This document shows, piece after piece, positions 1 through 9,186 of a stretch of DNA of 64,000 nt. The stretch's first letter is position 1, and every line of letters starts with the position of its first letter. The notes below the pieces were generated by a model. The model saw nothing but the letters and a program-made list of their open reading frames with translations, was not told the DNA's origin and ran no database searches. Made by a program: the position numbers and the translations under genes. Source of the DNA: Rhizobium sophorae (GTDB lineage Bacteria; Pseudomonadota; Alphaproteobacteria; Rhizobiales; Rhizobiaceae); the NCBI RefSeq assembly GCF_013087515.1, contig NZ_JABFCN010000033.1:1-64000 (forward strand), given 5' to 3'.

Positions 1-366
1 ATGCTGAGTGTCGCATTTCTAAATGGCTGAAGACGTCGCGCCTCTAATCAGCTTTGACATGTGCAATCTAAGATTGTTCACACTTTCGAGGATGAATCTC
101 GATAGATCCGGCAAGCGACTGCTAATTAATGATAATCTCACAATTTCTTCAGAAACATACACGCTGGAGAGGATTTTGCTTTCATCCTCCTCCCTTCAGT
201 CGCTTAACACGAGGTGGCAGAAGCCAGCGTTGCGGCCGAAAGCCGGGGCCGTCACACGCGATGACGAGGACCTAGGCGGAGGAATAACGAAAATAGTTGA
301 TTGCCGCTCTCATCTTTAGTACCGACCTATCACCCTGTTAAAGGATGTCACGTGGCTATACTCCCG
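1..366. other. Upstream region of the fhu operon, no convincing gene
   Basis: An open frame can be drawn through 23-319, but its product resembles no family I know, it has no ribosome binding site, and its composition is more AT-rich than the genes around it, so I do not call it. The segment probably holds the promoter of the iron operon. An AT-rich patch at about 124-137 (AATTAATGATAATC) looks weakly like a Fur-type hexamer, but no full Fur, Irr or RirA site is present. Confidence 0.4.
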
Positions 367-1161
367 ATGCAAGATCCGTCTCGAACGGCTGAAACTTTTG
401 TCGCCGAAAATATAGGTCTCTTGATAGAGCGGAACGAAATTCTCTGCGACGTCAGTCTTAAATTTCCGGCAGGAGAAGTTGTCGCGCTGGTCGGCCACAA
501 CGGTTCCGGAAAATCCAGTCTTCTCAAAATGTTAGCTCGCCAGCTTGCGCCGAGCACTGGATCGATCTCCTACGGGAACCAGGATCTGAGGGTGTATAGC
601 GAACGCGCCTTTGCGCGTTCGGTTGCATATCTGCCCCAGGATGTCACGACCGGATCGGAAATGACGGTCCGCGAGCTTGTGGGATGTGGTCGTTATCCCT
701 GGCACGGAGCGCTCGGCCGCTTCACTAAGAACGATGAAGAGAAAGTCGAGGACGCCCTTCGAGCCACGCATATCGAAACGTTCGCCAACCGTATCGTGGG
801 AACGCTATCTGGCGGTGAGCGGCAACGTGCCTGGATTGCAATGCTGATCGCTCAGGATGCTCGCTGCCTGTTGCTCGACGAACCGACTGCGGCACTCGAC
901 GTTGCGCATCAGATCGAGGTGCTCTCCCTTGTGCGACGCTTGGCGCATGAAGGTGGGAGGAGTGTCGTCATCGTTCTCCACGACATCAACATGGCCGCTC
1001 GCTTCTGCGATCGGATCCATGCATTGAAACGCGGTCGCGTGGTTGCCAGCGGAACGCCGAGCGCGATCCTCGCGCCGAACACGCTGCAAGAAATCTATGG
1101 GATTGACATGGATGTGATCTCCGCGCCCAACCTGCCCTATCCGCTCGCCTATGTTTGCTGA
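367..1161 (+). CDS. fhuC: Ferric-siderophore ABC transporter, ATP-binding protein
   Basis: Cytoplasmic ATPase that powers import of a ferric hydroxamate-type siderophore through the membrane protein encoded two genes downstream. It shows Walker A (GHNGSGKS, about residues 43-50), the signature LSGGERQR (about 147) and Walker B LLLDEPTAALD (about 170). At 264 residues it has normal FhuC length. The frame is open back to a TTG at 301, but the ATG at 367 gives the family's usual N-terminus. The next gene starts just after, and the C-D-B order matches E. coli fhuCDB without fhuA. The family is clear; the substrate is inferred. Confidence 0.9.
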   Translation: MQDPSRTAETFVAENIGLLIERNEILCDVSLKFPAGEVVALVGHNGSGKSSLLKMLARQLAPSTGSISYGNQDLRVYSERAFARSVAYLPQDVTTGSEMTVRELVGCGRYPWHGALGRFTKNDEEKVEDALRATHIETFANRIVGTLSGGERQRAWIAMLIAQDARCLLLDEPTAALDVAHQIEVLSLVRRLAHEGGRSVVIVLHDINMAARFCDRIHALKRGRVVASGTPSAILAPNTLQEIYGIDMDVISAPNLPYPLAYVC

Positions 1162-1174
1162 GGCTGGGCGTTCA

Positions 1175-2053
1175 ATGGAGGTTTCGCGGCGCTCCTTTTT
1201 GCAATTCGCGGCGGCCTCGCTCATTCCAGCTCCGCTGTTTGCCCAGTCGATGGACTTAAGGATCGTCAGCCTCGACTATGGTCTTGCGTCCACTCTTTTA
1301 TCTCTCGGATTGCCTCCGGTCGGGATTTCGGACCTCGCCGATTGGGACAGATGGGTTGTCGAGCCGCCGATGCCAAAATCCGTCGTCGATATCGGCAGTG
1401 CGTTCGAGGTCAATTTTGAAATTCTCGTCACGCTGAAGCCCGACATTATCTTGACCACACCCTACCTGGATGAGCTGTTGCCCAAGCTGCAGTCGGTGGC
1501 GAAAGTCGTTCGGTTGGAAGTCTTTACGCCGGGCATTGGATCTATACTTCCCGCTGCCATCGCGGCGACGCGTAAATTGGCTGTTGAGCTTGGTCGTGAG
1601 AATGAAGCAGAGCAGTTTCTCGCGCGAGCCGACGCCTCCTTTGCGCAATGCCGCAGTCGCCTGGTGGGCAAGAACCTGCCGCCGGTCGCCCTTGTGAATT
1701 TTATGGATGCCCGCCATGCCCGCATCTATTCGAGTCCCGGACTGTTCCACAATGTGCTCGAGCGCATCGGTGTCCGGAACGCCTGGACCAGAGAGTCGAA
1801 TTACTGGGGCTTTGAAACGATCGGGATTGAAGATCTCTCCAAGGTCACCGATCCGAACGCCCGTCTGATCGCCTTTGACCCCATTCCTCCGGACGTTCTT
1901 TCGAAACTCGCTCAGAGTCCGCTGTGGAACAGGCTGGCGTTTGCGCGTCCAGGCCATCTGTCGATTCTACCGCCAGCCCTGATGTTTGGCATGGTGAACG
2001 AGGCCATGCGTTTCGCAGGCCTTTTGACAGATCTTCTGGAAAAGGAAGCTTGA
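1175..2053 (+). CDS. fhuD: Siderophore-binding periplasmic protein with Tat signal
   Basis: Substrate-binding component of the Fhu-type importer, which captures the ferric siderophore in the periplasm. The N-terminus carries a twin-arginine motif (SRRSFLQF) followed by a hydrophobic stretch ending at LFAQS, so it is probably Tat-exported like many FhuD proteins. The body has the features of the TroA/FhuD fold: 'LKPDIILTTPY' near residue 90 and a C-terminal 'MFGMVNEAMRFAGLL' helix. An ATG at 1151 would overlap fhuC by 11 bases; the ATG at 1175 keeps a compact Tat n-region and is preferred. The stop overlaps the start of fhuB (TGATG). Confidence 0.88.
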   Translation: MEVSRRSFLQFAAASLIPAPLFAQSMDLRIVSLDYGLASTLLSLGLPPVGISDLADWDRWVVEPPMPKSVVDIGSAFEVNFEILVTLKPDIILTTPYLDELLPKLQSVAKVVRLEVFTPGIGSILPAAIAATRKLAVELGRENEAEQFLARADASFAQCRSRLVGKNLPPVALVNFMDARHARIYSSPGLFHNVLERIGVRNAWTRESNYWGFETIGIEDLSKVTDPNARLIAFDPIPPDVLSKLAQSPLWNRLAFARPGHLSILPPALMFGMVNEAMRFAGLLTDLLEKEA

Positions 2054-4023
2054 TGGTATCCCGCCGCGACAACATCGGGCCAGCAATTGTCTTCCTCCTC
2101 CTGATGTGCGGTGGAGGCGTGGCGTCGTGGTTTCTTGCCGCTCCTGCGCTGTCAGAAATGGCCCGGCCGGATTACGATGTCACGCGAATGGTGTTCTACT
2201 ATTCGACACTTCCCCGTCTTGCGACGGCGCTGATTGCCGGAGCCGCGCTTGCCTTGTCCGGTGCGCTGTTTCAGCAAGTTTTGAGAAACCCGCTCGCCGA
2301 TCCTACCACCCTCGGCGTGTCGGCCGGAGCAAACCTGGCGCTGGTGGTAACATCGCTGTTTCTCCCCGACCTGCTTGGCGCCGGCCGCGATCTCGTCGCC
2401 CTGATCGGCAGTGCGGCCGCTGCTGTGATCGTCGTCAGCCTGGGGGCGCGACGCGGTTTTTCGCCTTATTCGCTTGTTCTGTCGGGGCTGGTTCTCAGTC
2501 TTTGGTGCGGCGGCCTCGCCGCCATCCTGACCTATTTGAACCAGCGCTACCTCTCGAGCCTGTTCATCTGGGGCGCCGGCTCGCTGGCACAGCAAAGCTG
2601 GGTCATTCCCTTATCGCTTCTTTGGAAGTTGGCTGTCATCGCCATCGGCTGCGCTTTCGTGATGAGACCCCTTTCGCTGCTCGATCTTGGCGAGAGCAGT
2701 TCCACGGCACTCGGCGTCAGATTGGTCCGCCTGCGTTTCATTGTCATCGCCCTTGCCGTCGCGCTTGCTGCATTTGTCACGAGCGCTGTTGGGGTCATTG
2801 GTTTCATTGGACTGGTCGCGCCGACAATTGCGCGATTGTCCGGAGCACGGCGTCCCGCGCAGCTCATCCTCTGGTCTCCGCTGATCGGCGCCGGACTGCT
2901 GCTTTTCGCCGACTCCATCCTGCAACTCGTCGCCGGCGGACTTGGTGATTTCTTGCCGACGGGGGCGGTAACAGCCATCTTCGGTTCGCCGCTGCTTCTC
3001 GCGCTCCTGCCGCGGCTGAAAATCCGTCATAGACTCCAGCAATCGCCGGCGTTCAGACGGCCACGTCGATGGGATGGAACCCGACCGGTCATCATCGCGG
3101 CCGCCGGCCTGCTCGTCCTGTTGATGCTCAGCGCTTTTCTCGGACGCGACGTCAATGGCGGCTGGGCTTTTACATCAGGCGAATTTTCGTACGATGTCCT
3201 TGCTATCAGGATACCTAAAATCCTCGCCGCCCTGACATCGGGCGCCATGCTTGCGGTCGCGGGCTCGATCCTTCAGCGGCTGACCGGAAACGAAATGGCA
3301 AGTCCCGAAGTTCTGGGAATCAGCGCCGGCGCGACCTTCGGTGTTGCAATTGCCCTGTTTGCCGTCGCTCCAGGGTTTTCCGGGCAATTTGCATTTGCCG
3401 TGGCCGGTGCGATCAGCGTTCTTTTTGTCATCTTCGTCAGCTCCCGGCGATCGGCGTTCGCGCCTGAACGAGTCCTGCTTGCGGGCATTGCCTTAAGCGC
3501 GATGGTCGATGCCGTCGTCGGCGTGTTGAGCTCGACGGGAGATCCGAGAGCAGTTCTGCTGATGCGATGGATGAGCGGGTCCACCTATCTTATCGAGGGT
3601 TCGACCGCCGCAATGGAGGTGGCGCTCGGCGCCGTGCTGATTGCCGTCTCCCTCGCCGCTCGCCGCTGGCTTGACATCCTTCCTCTTGGGCCGTCGCCTT
3701 CGGCGGCGGTCGGTATACCCTTGGCGAAATCGCGATTTGCGCTTTTTGGCCTCGCAGGATTGTTGACGGCTGCCGCGACGCTCACGGTTGGCCCATTGTC
3801 ATTCATCGGCCTCATGGGACCTCACCTTGCGCGCGAGGCCGGATTGGCACGCGCGCTGCCGCAAATGGTTGGTGCCGCTCTGATCGGAGGGGGGCTCATG
3901 GTCGCGGCTGATTTCGTCGGCCGCACGATCGTATCGCCCTACCAGATTCCGGCCGGCCTTGTTTCCGCACTCATCGGAGCGCCGTTCTTGATGCTGATGA
4001 TGCGCAAGCGCGGTGTCAGCTGA
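2053..4023 (+). CDS. fhuB: Ferric-siderophore ABC permease, fused double-length FhuB type
   Basis: Inner-membrane channel of the importer. The 656 residues consist of two FecCD-type halves in tandem, as in E. coli FhuB (about 660). Each half has the duplicated patterns 'ALALSGALFQQVLRNPLADPTTLGVSAGA' (here near residue 70) and 'GSILQRLTGNEMASPEVLGISAGA' (near 415), and the 'GFIGLVAPTIAR' / 'SFIGLMGPHLAR' loops that contact the ATPase. The start at 2053 overlaps the fhuD stop by one base, so translation is probably coupled. The frame is open further upstream, inside fhuD, which is a shadow. No outer-membrane receptor gene lies in the window. Confidence 0.92.
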   Translation: MVSRRDNIGPAIVFLLLMCGGGVASWFLAAPALSEMARPDYDVTRMVFYYSTLPRLATALIAGAALALSGALFQQVLRNPLADPTTLGVSAGANLALVVTSLFLPDLLGAGRDLVALIGSAAAAVIVVSLGARRGFSPYSLVLSGLVLSLWCGGLAAILTYLNQRYLSSLFIWGAGSLAQQSWVIPLSLLWKLAVIAIGCAFVMRPLSLLDLGESSSTALGVRLVRLRFIVIALAVALAAFVTSAVGVIGFIGLVAPTIARLSGARRPAQLILWSPLIGAGLLLFADSILQLVAGGLGDFLPTGAVTAIFGSPLLLALLPRLKIRHRLQQSPAFRRPRRWDGTRPVIIAAAGLLVLLMLSAFLGRDVNGGWAFTSGEFSYDVLAIRIPKILAALTSGAMLAVAGSILQRLTGNEMASPEVLGISAGATFGVAIALFAVAPGFSGQFAFAVAGAISVLFVIFVSSRRSAFAPERVLLAGIALSAMVDAVVGVLSSTGDPRAVLLMRWMSGSTYLIEGSTAAMEVALGAVLIAVSLAARRWLDILPLGPSPSAAVGIPLAKSRFALFGLAGLLTAAATLTVGPLSFIGLMGPHLAREAGLARALPQMVGAALIGGGLMVAADFVGRTIVSPYQIPAGLVSALIGAPFLMLMMRKRGVS

Positions 4024-4096
4024 GGGTTCGCCCATGACGCAGACAATACGAAAGACGAAGCAATCCTGAACGCCCGATGTGGCCTTGCGGAAAGTG

Positions 4097-4978
4097 TCAC
4101 CCGTCGGCCAAACCCTGGACTGCGAACGCAATCCTTACCGCGCGATTCACGGCCGCCGCAAGAACGGACATGTGGGTCTCACCGGCATAAAGCTCGAATT
4201 GGGTACGCAATCCGTCGGCAGTGCCGTTTAATCGCTCCGCCATTTCCCGCGCCAGGAGGACGGTCCGCTCCATCTTCCTCTTCTCCACACGTGCAGTGGC
4301 ATCCTCGTTCCGGTACTGGAAGGGTGCCAGCGCATCGCCTTCGTATTCTCCGGCGGACAAATGCAAAAAGGGTGCATTGCCCGGTGCGTTTTGACGCTGC
4401 GCCTCATTATTGAGGATTTCACTGTTTTCCCAATAGATGGTTGGGCTGGCCGCAATCCAATTGGCAAACAGGCCCGGACGCTCGAACAGGGCATAGAGAG
4501 TAAAGAGGCCGCCGAAGGAATGTCCGAAAAGCGATCGGCGCATCGGATCCAGGATCACCATCTCTGCAATCCGCGGTATAAGCTCGTTCTCGATGAAATC
4601 CAGCAGCTTACCGGTCCCTCCGATAACGACCGGGGGACCGCCCTCGACGAACGGCGGATAGGATTTGACCGGCGGAGGCCCCAGGTCCCAGGACCGGCGA
4701 AGCGGATCATAGGGCTCGTCGGACGGGTAGCCGATCGCCGCGATCACTCCCCAACCGACATTCGTTCCCGTGGGGTAAGGTGCCTGCGTAACCAAGCTGG
4801 CGACCGCGAAGGGGAAAGTGGCGTTACCGTCAGTCATCACGAGAAGCGGCCATCCTCCCGCCGGTGGTCTCTCCGCCGGAATGGAAAGCAATATGCGATA
4901 GGGCTCGCCGCCCGCAGCAGGAGCCAGATCGAAAAAGCACGTTCCGGGCATCGAATAGACGCTGATGGGATTGGTCAT
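4097..4978 (-). CDS. Alpha/beta hydrolase, siderophore esterase type (Fes/IroE-like)
   Basis: Putative esterase of the PF00756 group. The nucleophile elbow is clear (FGHSFGG at about residue 151), followed by 'ASPTIYW', and a late His in 'GETHMSVL' could complete the triad. Proteins of this type hydrolyse ferric siderophores after uptake, which fits its place facing fhuCDB tail to tail with a 73-base gap. The start at 4978 (MTNPISVYSMPG) is preferred over a longer frame that adds low-complexity sequence. It has no obvious signal peptide. A general carboxylesterase role cannot be excluded. Confidence 0.8.
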   Translation of the reverse strand: MTNPISVYSMPGTCFFDLAPAAGGEPYRILLSIPAERPPAGGWPLLVMTDGNATFPFAVASLVTQAPYPTGTNVGWGVIAAIGYPSDEPYDPLRRSWDLGPPPVKSYPPFVEGGPPVVIGGTGKLLDFIENELIPRIAEMVILDPMRRSLFGHSFGGLFTLYALFERPGLFANWIAASPTIYWENSEILNNEAQRQNAPGNAPFLHLSAGEYEGDALAPFQYRNEDATARVEKRKMERTVLLAREMAERLNGTADGLRTQFELYAGETHMSVLAAAVNRAVRIAFAVQGLADG

Positions 4979-5673
4979 GAGAAAATTTTCTGATGGTTGG
5001 GAGGATAGGGGAAGGGAAATTGATGTCGGCGGTTCACCGGCAGGTTTCGAAGCTTTCCAAGGTCGGTGCAACTATTTGCTGATATCCTGGCTTCCACGAA
5101 AGCGCATCATGGCAATCACGGTTCGAACGGTTACAGAGGCTGATCTAACCTCGTTCCGGCATGATTTGAAGACCCGGAGCTATCGACCCGCATTTCGATC
5201 CCACAGATTAATTCACACGGGCCTCAATCTGTCATGCGCGTCCATCGCGTTCCGTTCGAGCCTATCATGTGCATCCTCGAAGCAGACAGCCCGTTGGCTG
5301 AGTATCGCAAGATCACCGACGAGATCCTGAAACGCATGCTTGACGAGGATCGATATCCGCGACACGGCCAGATAAAGCAACACCGCAAAGAACTCGATCA
5401 GATGCTGAAATAGCTCCGCATCTGATCGAATGAATTGGTCAACGCCTTGAACGGATCTGAAGCTATTCAAAGCGCCTGGACGCCAAGGATCTAGGAGTAG
5501 GTCCTATAACCTCATGTCGCTTCCTCCGCGCAATGCGGCACTCTTTCTCGCGTGATTTGGAACTAACATTGCAGCTTTGGATCGCGAGTTGCGTGAATTG
5601 GCTCGCCCGGTGGGGAATGGCGTATGTAGCGGCCATGAGGTGGACGCCACATACGCCTTTGGATAGGGAACAA
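4979..5673. other. Gap of about 700 bases with one small possible ORF
   Basis: Apart from the small ORF at 5234-5413 I see no family-like sequence. A stretch from 5109 reads MAITVRTVTEADL, which resembles the first strand of a GNAT acetyltransferase but loses all similarity after some 15 residues. It may be the stub of a deleted gene. Confidence 0.35.
5234..5413 (+). CDS. Small hypothetical protein, 59 residues
   Basis: ATG-started frame of 59 codons (begins MRVHRVPFEP, ends KELDQMLK). The second half is hydrophilic and probably helical, with charged repeats (EYRKITDEILKRMLDEDRY). No motif is recognised. Composition is plausible for a rhizobial gene, but there is no strong ribosome binding site and no neighbour on the same strand. 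It could be chance or the tail of a lost gene. Confidence 0.3.
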   Translation: MRVHRVPFEPIMCILEADSPLAEYRKITDEILKRMLDEDRYPRHGQIKQHRKELDQMLK

Positions 5674-6645
5674 TCAAGCCTTGATGAACGCCAACAGATC
5701 CGGATTGATCATGTCGGCATGCGTGGTCAGCATGCCGTGCGGGAGGCCCTTGTAGATTTTCAGGGTGCTGTTCTTCAGCAGTTTGGCCTGAAGTTCCGCG
5801 GCGTCCTTGTAGGGAACGATCTGATCGTCATCGCCCTGCGTGACCAGCACGGGCACGGTGATCGCCTTGAGGTCTTCTGTCTGGTCGGTCTCCGAAAAGG
5901 CCTTGATGCCGTCATAATGGGCTTTGGCGCTGCCCATCATGCCCTGGCGCCACCAATTGTCGATCACGCCCTGCGAGACTTTCGCACCTTCTCGGTTGAA
6001 GCCGTAGAATGGGCCGGAGGCAACGTCGAGGAAGAACTGGGCGCGATTGGCGGCGAGAGCGTTACGGAAGCCATCGAATACTTCGATAGGCGTGCCGTCA
6101 GGATTGCCTGCGGTCTTGACCATCAGCGGCGGAACGGCGCTTACGAGAATGGCGTTGGCGACGCGGCCTTGCGGCTGACCATATTTGACGACGTAACGAG
6201 CAACTTCGCCGCCGCCTGTCGAATGGCCGATATGGACAGCGTTGCGCAGGTTGAGGTGCTCGGCGACAGCTGAGGCATCTTCGGCGTAATGATCCATGTC
6301 GTGACCGTCGCTCACCTGTGACGATCGACCATGCCCGCGGCGATCATGGGCGACGACGCGATAGCCCTTGCTGACGAAGAACAGCATCTGGGCATCCCAA
6401 TCGTCGGACGACAAAGGCCAGCCATGGTGAAACACGATCGGCTGCGCGTCCTTCGGACCCCAGTCCTTGTAGAAGATTTCAACGCCGTCCTTTGTGGTCA
6501 CAAAACTATGGGTCATTGGTTCAATTCCTTGCTGATGAGGGGAGAGTTTCTTTTCAGAAGCCAAAGCCGGAATGGCCAGAGCCAGGGAAATAGTGGTGCC
6601 GGTCAGCAGAACCTGCCGGCGGGAAAGGGAAAATTCGCTGGTCAT
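5674..6645 (-). CDS. Exported alpha/beta hydrolase, non-haem haloperoxidase type
   Basis: Member of the cofactor-free chloroperoxidase/aryl-esterase branch of alpha/beta hydrolases. A Tat-like signal (SRRQVLLTG plus a hydrophobic run ending ALASE) precedes a complete catalytic domain that starts around MTHSFVTTKDG. Visible are the oxyanion-loop motif HHGWPLSSDDW, the nucleophile elbow GHSTGGGEVAR, an acid in 'QGDDDQIVP' and the last His in 'LPHGMLTTHAD'. The exported form is less common than the cytosolic one: the internal Met at about residue 44 is where cytosolic homologues begin. The natural substrate is unknown; perhydrolase or esterase activity is typical. It is read in the same direction as the Dps gene upstream. 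Confidence 0.82.
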   Translation of the reverse strand: MTSEFSLSRRQVLLTGTTISLALAIPALASEKKLSPHQQGIEPMTHSFVTTKDGVEIFYKDWGPKDAQPIVFHHGWPLSSDDWDAQMLFFVSKGYRVVAHDRRGHGRSSQVSDGHDMDHYAEDASAVAEHLNLRNAVHIGHSTGGGEVARYVVKYGQPQGRVANAILVSAVPPLMVKTAGNPDGTPIEVFDGFRNALAANRAQFFLDVASGPFYGFNREGAKVSQGVIDNWWRQGMMGSAKAHYDGIKAFSETDQTEDLKAITVPVLVTQGDDDQIVPYKDAAELQAKLLKNSTLKIYKGLPHGMLTTHADMINPDLLAFIKA

Positions 6646-6714
6646 GAGATGTCTCCGAGTTTCGAGCCAACCAAACCGCTATCGGTGGGCATGTCCGTTG
6701 ACGGGCCGATATGC

Positions 6715-7233
6715 TTACTCGGCGCCGCGGGTGCTTTCGAACAGGAACCAAGCGCGACGCTCGGCCTCATCGACCCAGTTTTCGATCAGGCTGGCAGTAG
6801 CGATATCGCCGTGCTCGTCGCAGAGGTTGTGGGTCTCCTTCATCAGCGAAACCAGCGTGAGGTTATCGTCGCGGAGTTCGGACAGCATGTCGGCCGGGGT
6901 CACGAAATCAGCATCGTTGTCGAGCAGGCGCTGAACCTTGGAAATATGACCGATCGAACGTATCGTGGTACCGCCGATCTTGCGAGCCCGCTCGGCGATA
7001 TCGTCCGCCATCGCAAAAATCTGCTCGCCCTGCTCGTCGAGCATCAGGTGATAATCACGAAAATGCGGCCCGCTCATGTGCCAATGGAAATTCTTGGTCT
7101 TGATGTAGAGGGCGAAGACATCGGCCAGAAGCGCCGTCAGTGCGCCGGATATATCGGCAGTCGCGTTTGTGCCAAGCGTTGTCGGTGTTGCAAGCGGCGA
7201 CTTGCGGTGTTTTTCAGCGAGCGTGCGGTCCAT
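6715..7233 (-). CDS. dps: Dps-family ferritin-like stress protein
   Basis: Mini-ferritin that oxidises and stores iron and protects DNA under oxidative or starvation stress. The ferroxidase motif 'KTKNFHWHMSGPHFRDYHLMLDE' spans about residues 44-66, with the later 'DDIAERARKIGG' helix, as in Dps. The end (NWVDEAERRAWFLFES) is typical of the long-chain alphaproteobacterial subgroup. Three ATGs compete (7245, 7236, 7233); a GGAG six bases upstream favours 7233. It probably forms a stress pair with the downstream hydrolase. Its promoter shares the 7234-7344 interval with a small RNA on the other strand. Confidence 0.87.
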   Translation of the reverse strand: MDRTLAEKHRKSPLATPTTLGTNATADISGALTALLADVFALYIKTKNFHWHMSGPHFRDYHLMLDEQGEQIFAMADDIAERARKIGGTTIRSIGHISKVQRLLDNDADFVTPADMLSELRDDNLTLVSLMKETHNLCDEHGDIATASLIENWVDEAERRAWFLFESTRGAE

Positions 7234-7344
7234 CATGGTCTCCATTGGGTTGAGCGGGCTGCTGGAGACTTTTTAGACCAGGCAGCGAGCCCTCAACATC
7301 CAATGCTTGGCTAGTCGAACCCACACCTACGTATAGTTTCTAAG

Positions 7345-7506
7345 CGCTCCGGCTGAGGTTAGATATCGAATGTCTTCGACCTCCTCCCAAGAAGACATGC
7401 TGGGCACCTAGGCCCTGACGGTTCAGGCGTCCCCTCCCCTGAACCAGCGGATGTCGCGATCCGATCGAGGCCATCCCAGCCGCTCTGGGATGGCCTTTCT
7501 TTTTTA
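7345..7506 (+). ncRNA. Probable small RNA with anti-Shine-Dalgarno loops
   Basis: Three successive perfect hairpins with no reading frame. The first stem is ATGTCTTC/GAAGACAT (7370-7377 with 7391-7398), and its 13-base loop carries CCTCCTCCC. The second is GGTTCAGG/CCTGAACC (7420-7427 with 7438-7445) with a C-rich loop containing TCCCCTCC. The third is GGCCATCCCAG/CTGGGATGGCC (7469-7479 with 7485-7495) followed by a T-run, a textbook intrinsic terminator. A terminator this strong with no upstream gene on its strand implies an independent transcript. The design recalls the alpha-r14 type of rhizobial trans-acting RNAs with CCUCCUCCC loops. The 5' end is a guess; possible promoter elements are CTTGGC (7306) and TATAGT (7332), with poor spacing. 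Confidence 0.72.
7469..7506 (+). terminator. Intrinsic terminator of the small RNA
   Basis: Perfect 11-bp stem, 5-base loop CCGCT, then TTTCTTTTTT. It separates the small RNA from the histidine kinase gene downstream. Confidence 0.88.
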
Positions 7507-7608
7507 CCGACTATCAGATTGAGTTCACAGGCGAATAGCGGATTTAGAATTGCGTTTTCTCCAACGGAATGGCTTGATGACGCTATCGACATCTAGGTGG
7601 GAACCGGC

Positions 7609-9186
7609 ATGCCTTCGCTTGTACTTGTGAACCCGAAACGACGGTTATCGGCACGCTACGAAACCGGCATTCTGTCGTTCGCATTCGCTCTTGCGGTAAC
7701 CGTCTTCTATCTCGATACGTTCACCGACATTCACAGCGCACTCGCCACGCTCTATGTCATCACGCTCTTACTGTCGGCGGAGACGCTGACGGAGAAGGGA
7801 ACGCTGCTGCTGACGGCAGTCTGTGTTGGTCTCTCAATACTATCTTATGCAGCTGCCCACGGCACGGACGCCGACCTCGCCGCAATTTTGCGCTTGGCGG
7901 TGGCCGTCGCTGCCATATTGATTACCTGTGCGCTGATCATACGGAACCACCGTGCTCGTCATGATTTGTTAAAATCCAATGTCGCCTTGCAGAGTAGCGA
8001 GGAACGCTACCGGACAATTTTCGAGCAGAGCCGCGTCGCCCTTTGGGAGCGTGATTATTCTGAGGTGCGCGCGTTGTTGATGAAACTGAAGGCGCAGGGT
8101 GTCGTCGATCTGCGTGCTTATGCGCGGGACAATCCGGACTTCATTGCCGATTGCATCGCGCGCATACCGACCGTCGCTGCCAATGCCGCGGCGTTGGAGC
8201 TTCTCGGCAACGTCAGTGCACAGAATGCTGGCTCGATGCGCCGCTACATCGCGCAGGACGACGCCACTTTTCTCGAGCTGATGGCGGCAATATTCGAAAA
8301 CCAAAGCTATTTCGAGGGCAAGGGCACGATCATCACCAGCGATGGCACCACCAAGCTGGTGTTGCTGACGGTCGGCTTTCCAGCGGACGTGGCCAATTTC
8401 AACCGCGTCATCGTCGGCATGTTCGATATTACCGAGAGGGAACTGGCCCAGAAGGCGTTGTTCGAGGCCCAGGCCGAACTCGCACTGGCCTCACGCGCGG
8501 CCACCGTCGGCGCCCTGTCTGCATCGCTGGCGCACGAACTCAACCAGCCACTCGGCGCAATTGTCGTCAATGCACAAACCCTTCAGCGCTGGCTAGACCG
8601 TGACCCGCCGGATCTGGCGGCTGTTTCCCGCTCGGCCGAACGCATCGTGCGCGACAGCCAACGTGCCAGCGACATCATTCAGAGCACCCGGTCGATGTTG
8701 AGCGAGCGCACGCCGATCCTCGAAGCGGTCTCACTGGCCGATCTCGTCAGCGAGACACAAGCGTTGATGGAGAGCGAGCTTTCCAGGAATAGGATCACAT
8801 TCGAAACGAGCGAGGCTCCTGGGATCACCAGCGTCAGTGCTGTCCGCATCGAGCTGCAGCAGGTGCTGATCAATTTGATCACCAACGCCATTCAGGCCAT
8901 GGCCGCGACGCCGGAAGAGGTTCGACGGATTTCGGTATCAATCAACCCGGCGGATGGCCGGGGCGTCCGGGTCAGTTTCCGTGACAGTGGGCCTGGCCTG
9001 AACGCCGACATTCTGGAAAAGTTGTTCAAGCCGTTTTGCACCACAAAGGAAACCGGCCTCGGCATGGGACTTGCCATCTGCCGCAGCATACTCGAAGCCC
9101 GTGGTGGCACCCTGACCGCCAGTAATCACACAGAAGGCGGCGCGCTGTTCGAAATGATCGTGCCGATGGAGGCTGTCCATGAATGA
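7609..9186 (+). CDS. Membrane sensor histidine kinase, PAS-HisKA-HATPase
   Basis: Sensor kinase of 525 residues. About four hydrophobic segments fill residues 18-112, followed by a divergent PAS region ('SEERYRTIFEQSRVALWERDYSEV', about 129-275). The HisKA helix has its phospho-acceptor His at about 309 (SLAHELNQPLGAI), and the ATPase domain shows N (NLITNAIQAM), G1 (DSGPGL) and G2 (GLGMGLAIC) boxes. It lacks an HxxR haem-binding PAS, so it is not FixL. The ATG at 7609 has AGGTGG eight bases upstream; an in-frame GTG at 7597 has none. The next gene overlaps its end by eight bases, so the two form a coupled pair. The signal is unknown. Confidence 0.88.
   Translation: MPSLVLVNPKRRLSARYETGILSFAFALAVTVFYLDTFTDIHSALATLYVITLLLSAETLTEKGTLLLTAVCVGLSILSYAAAHGTDADLAAILRLAVAVAAILITCALIIRNHRARHDLLKSNVALQSSEERYRTIFEQSRVALWERDYSEVRALLMKLKAQGVVDLRAYARDNPDFIADCIARIPTVAANAAALELLGNVSAQNAGSMRRYIAQDDATFLELMAAIFENQSYFEGKGTIITSDGTTKLVLLTVGFPADVANFNRVIVGMFDITERELAQKALFEAQAELALASRAATVGALSASLAHELNQPLGAIVVNAQTLQRWLDRDPPDLAAVSRSAERIVRDSQRASDIIQSTRSMLSERTPILEAVSLADLVSETQALMESELSRNRITFETSEAPGITSVSAVRIELQQVLINLITNAIQAMAATPEEVRRISVSINPADGRGVRVSFRDSGPGLNADILEKLFKPFCTTKETGLGMGLAICRSILEARGGTLTASNHTEGGALFEMIVPMEAVHE

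Noticed and set aside
23..319. 98-residue plus-strand frame upstream of fhuC
   Set aside because: No ribosome binding site, no family features and low-complexity composition.
6331..7314. 327-residue plus-strand frame
   Set aside because: Antisense to both the haloperoxidase-like and Dps genes.
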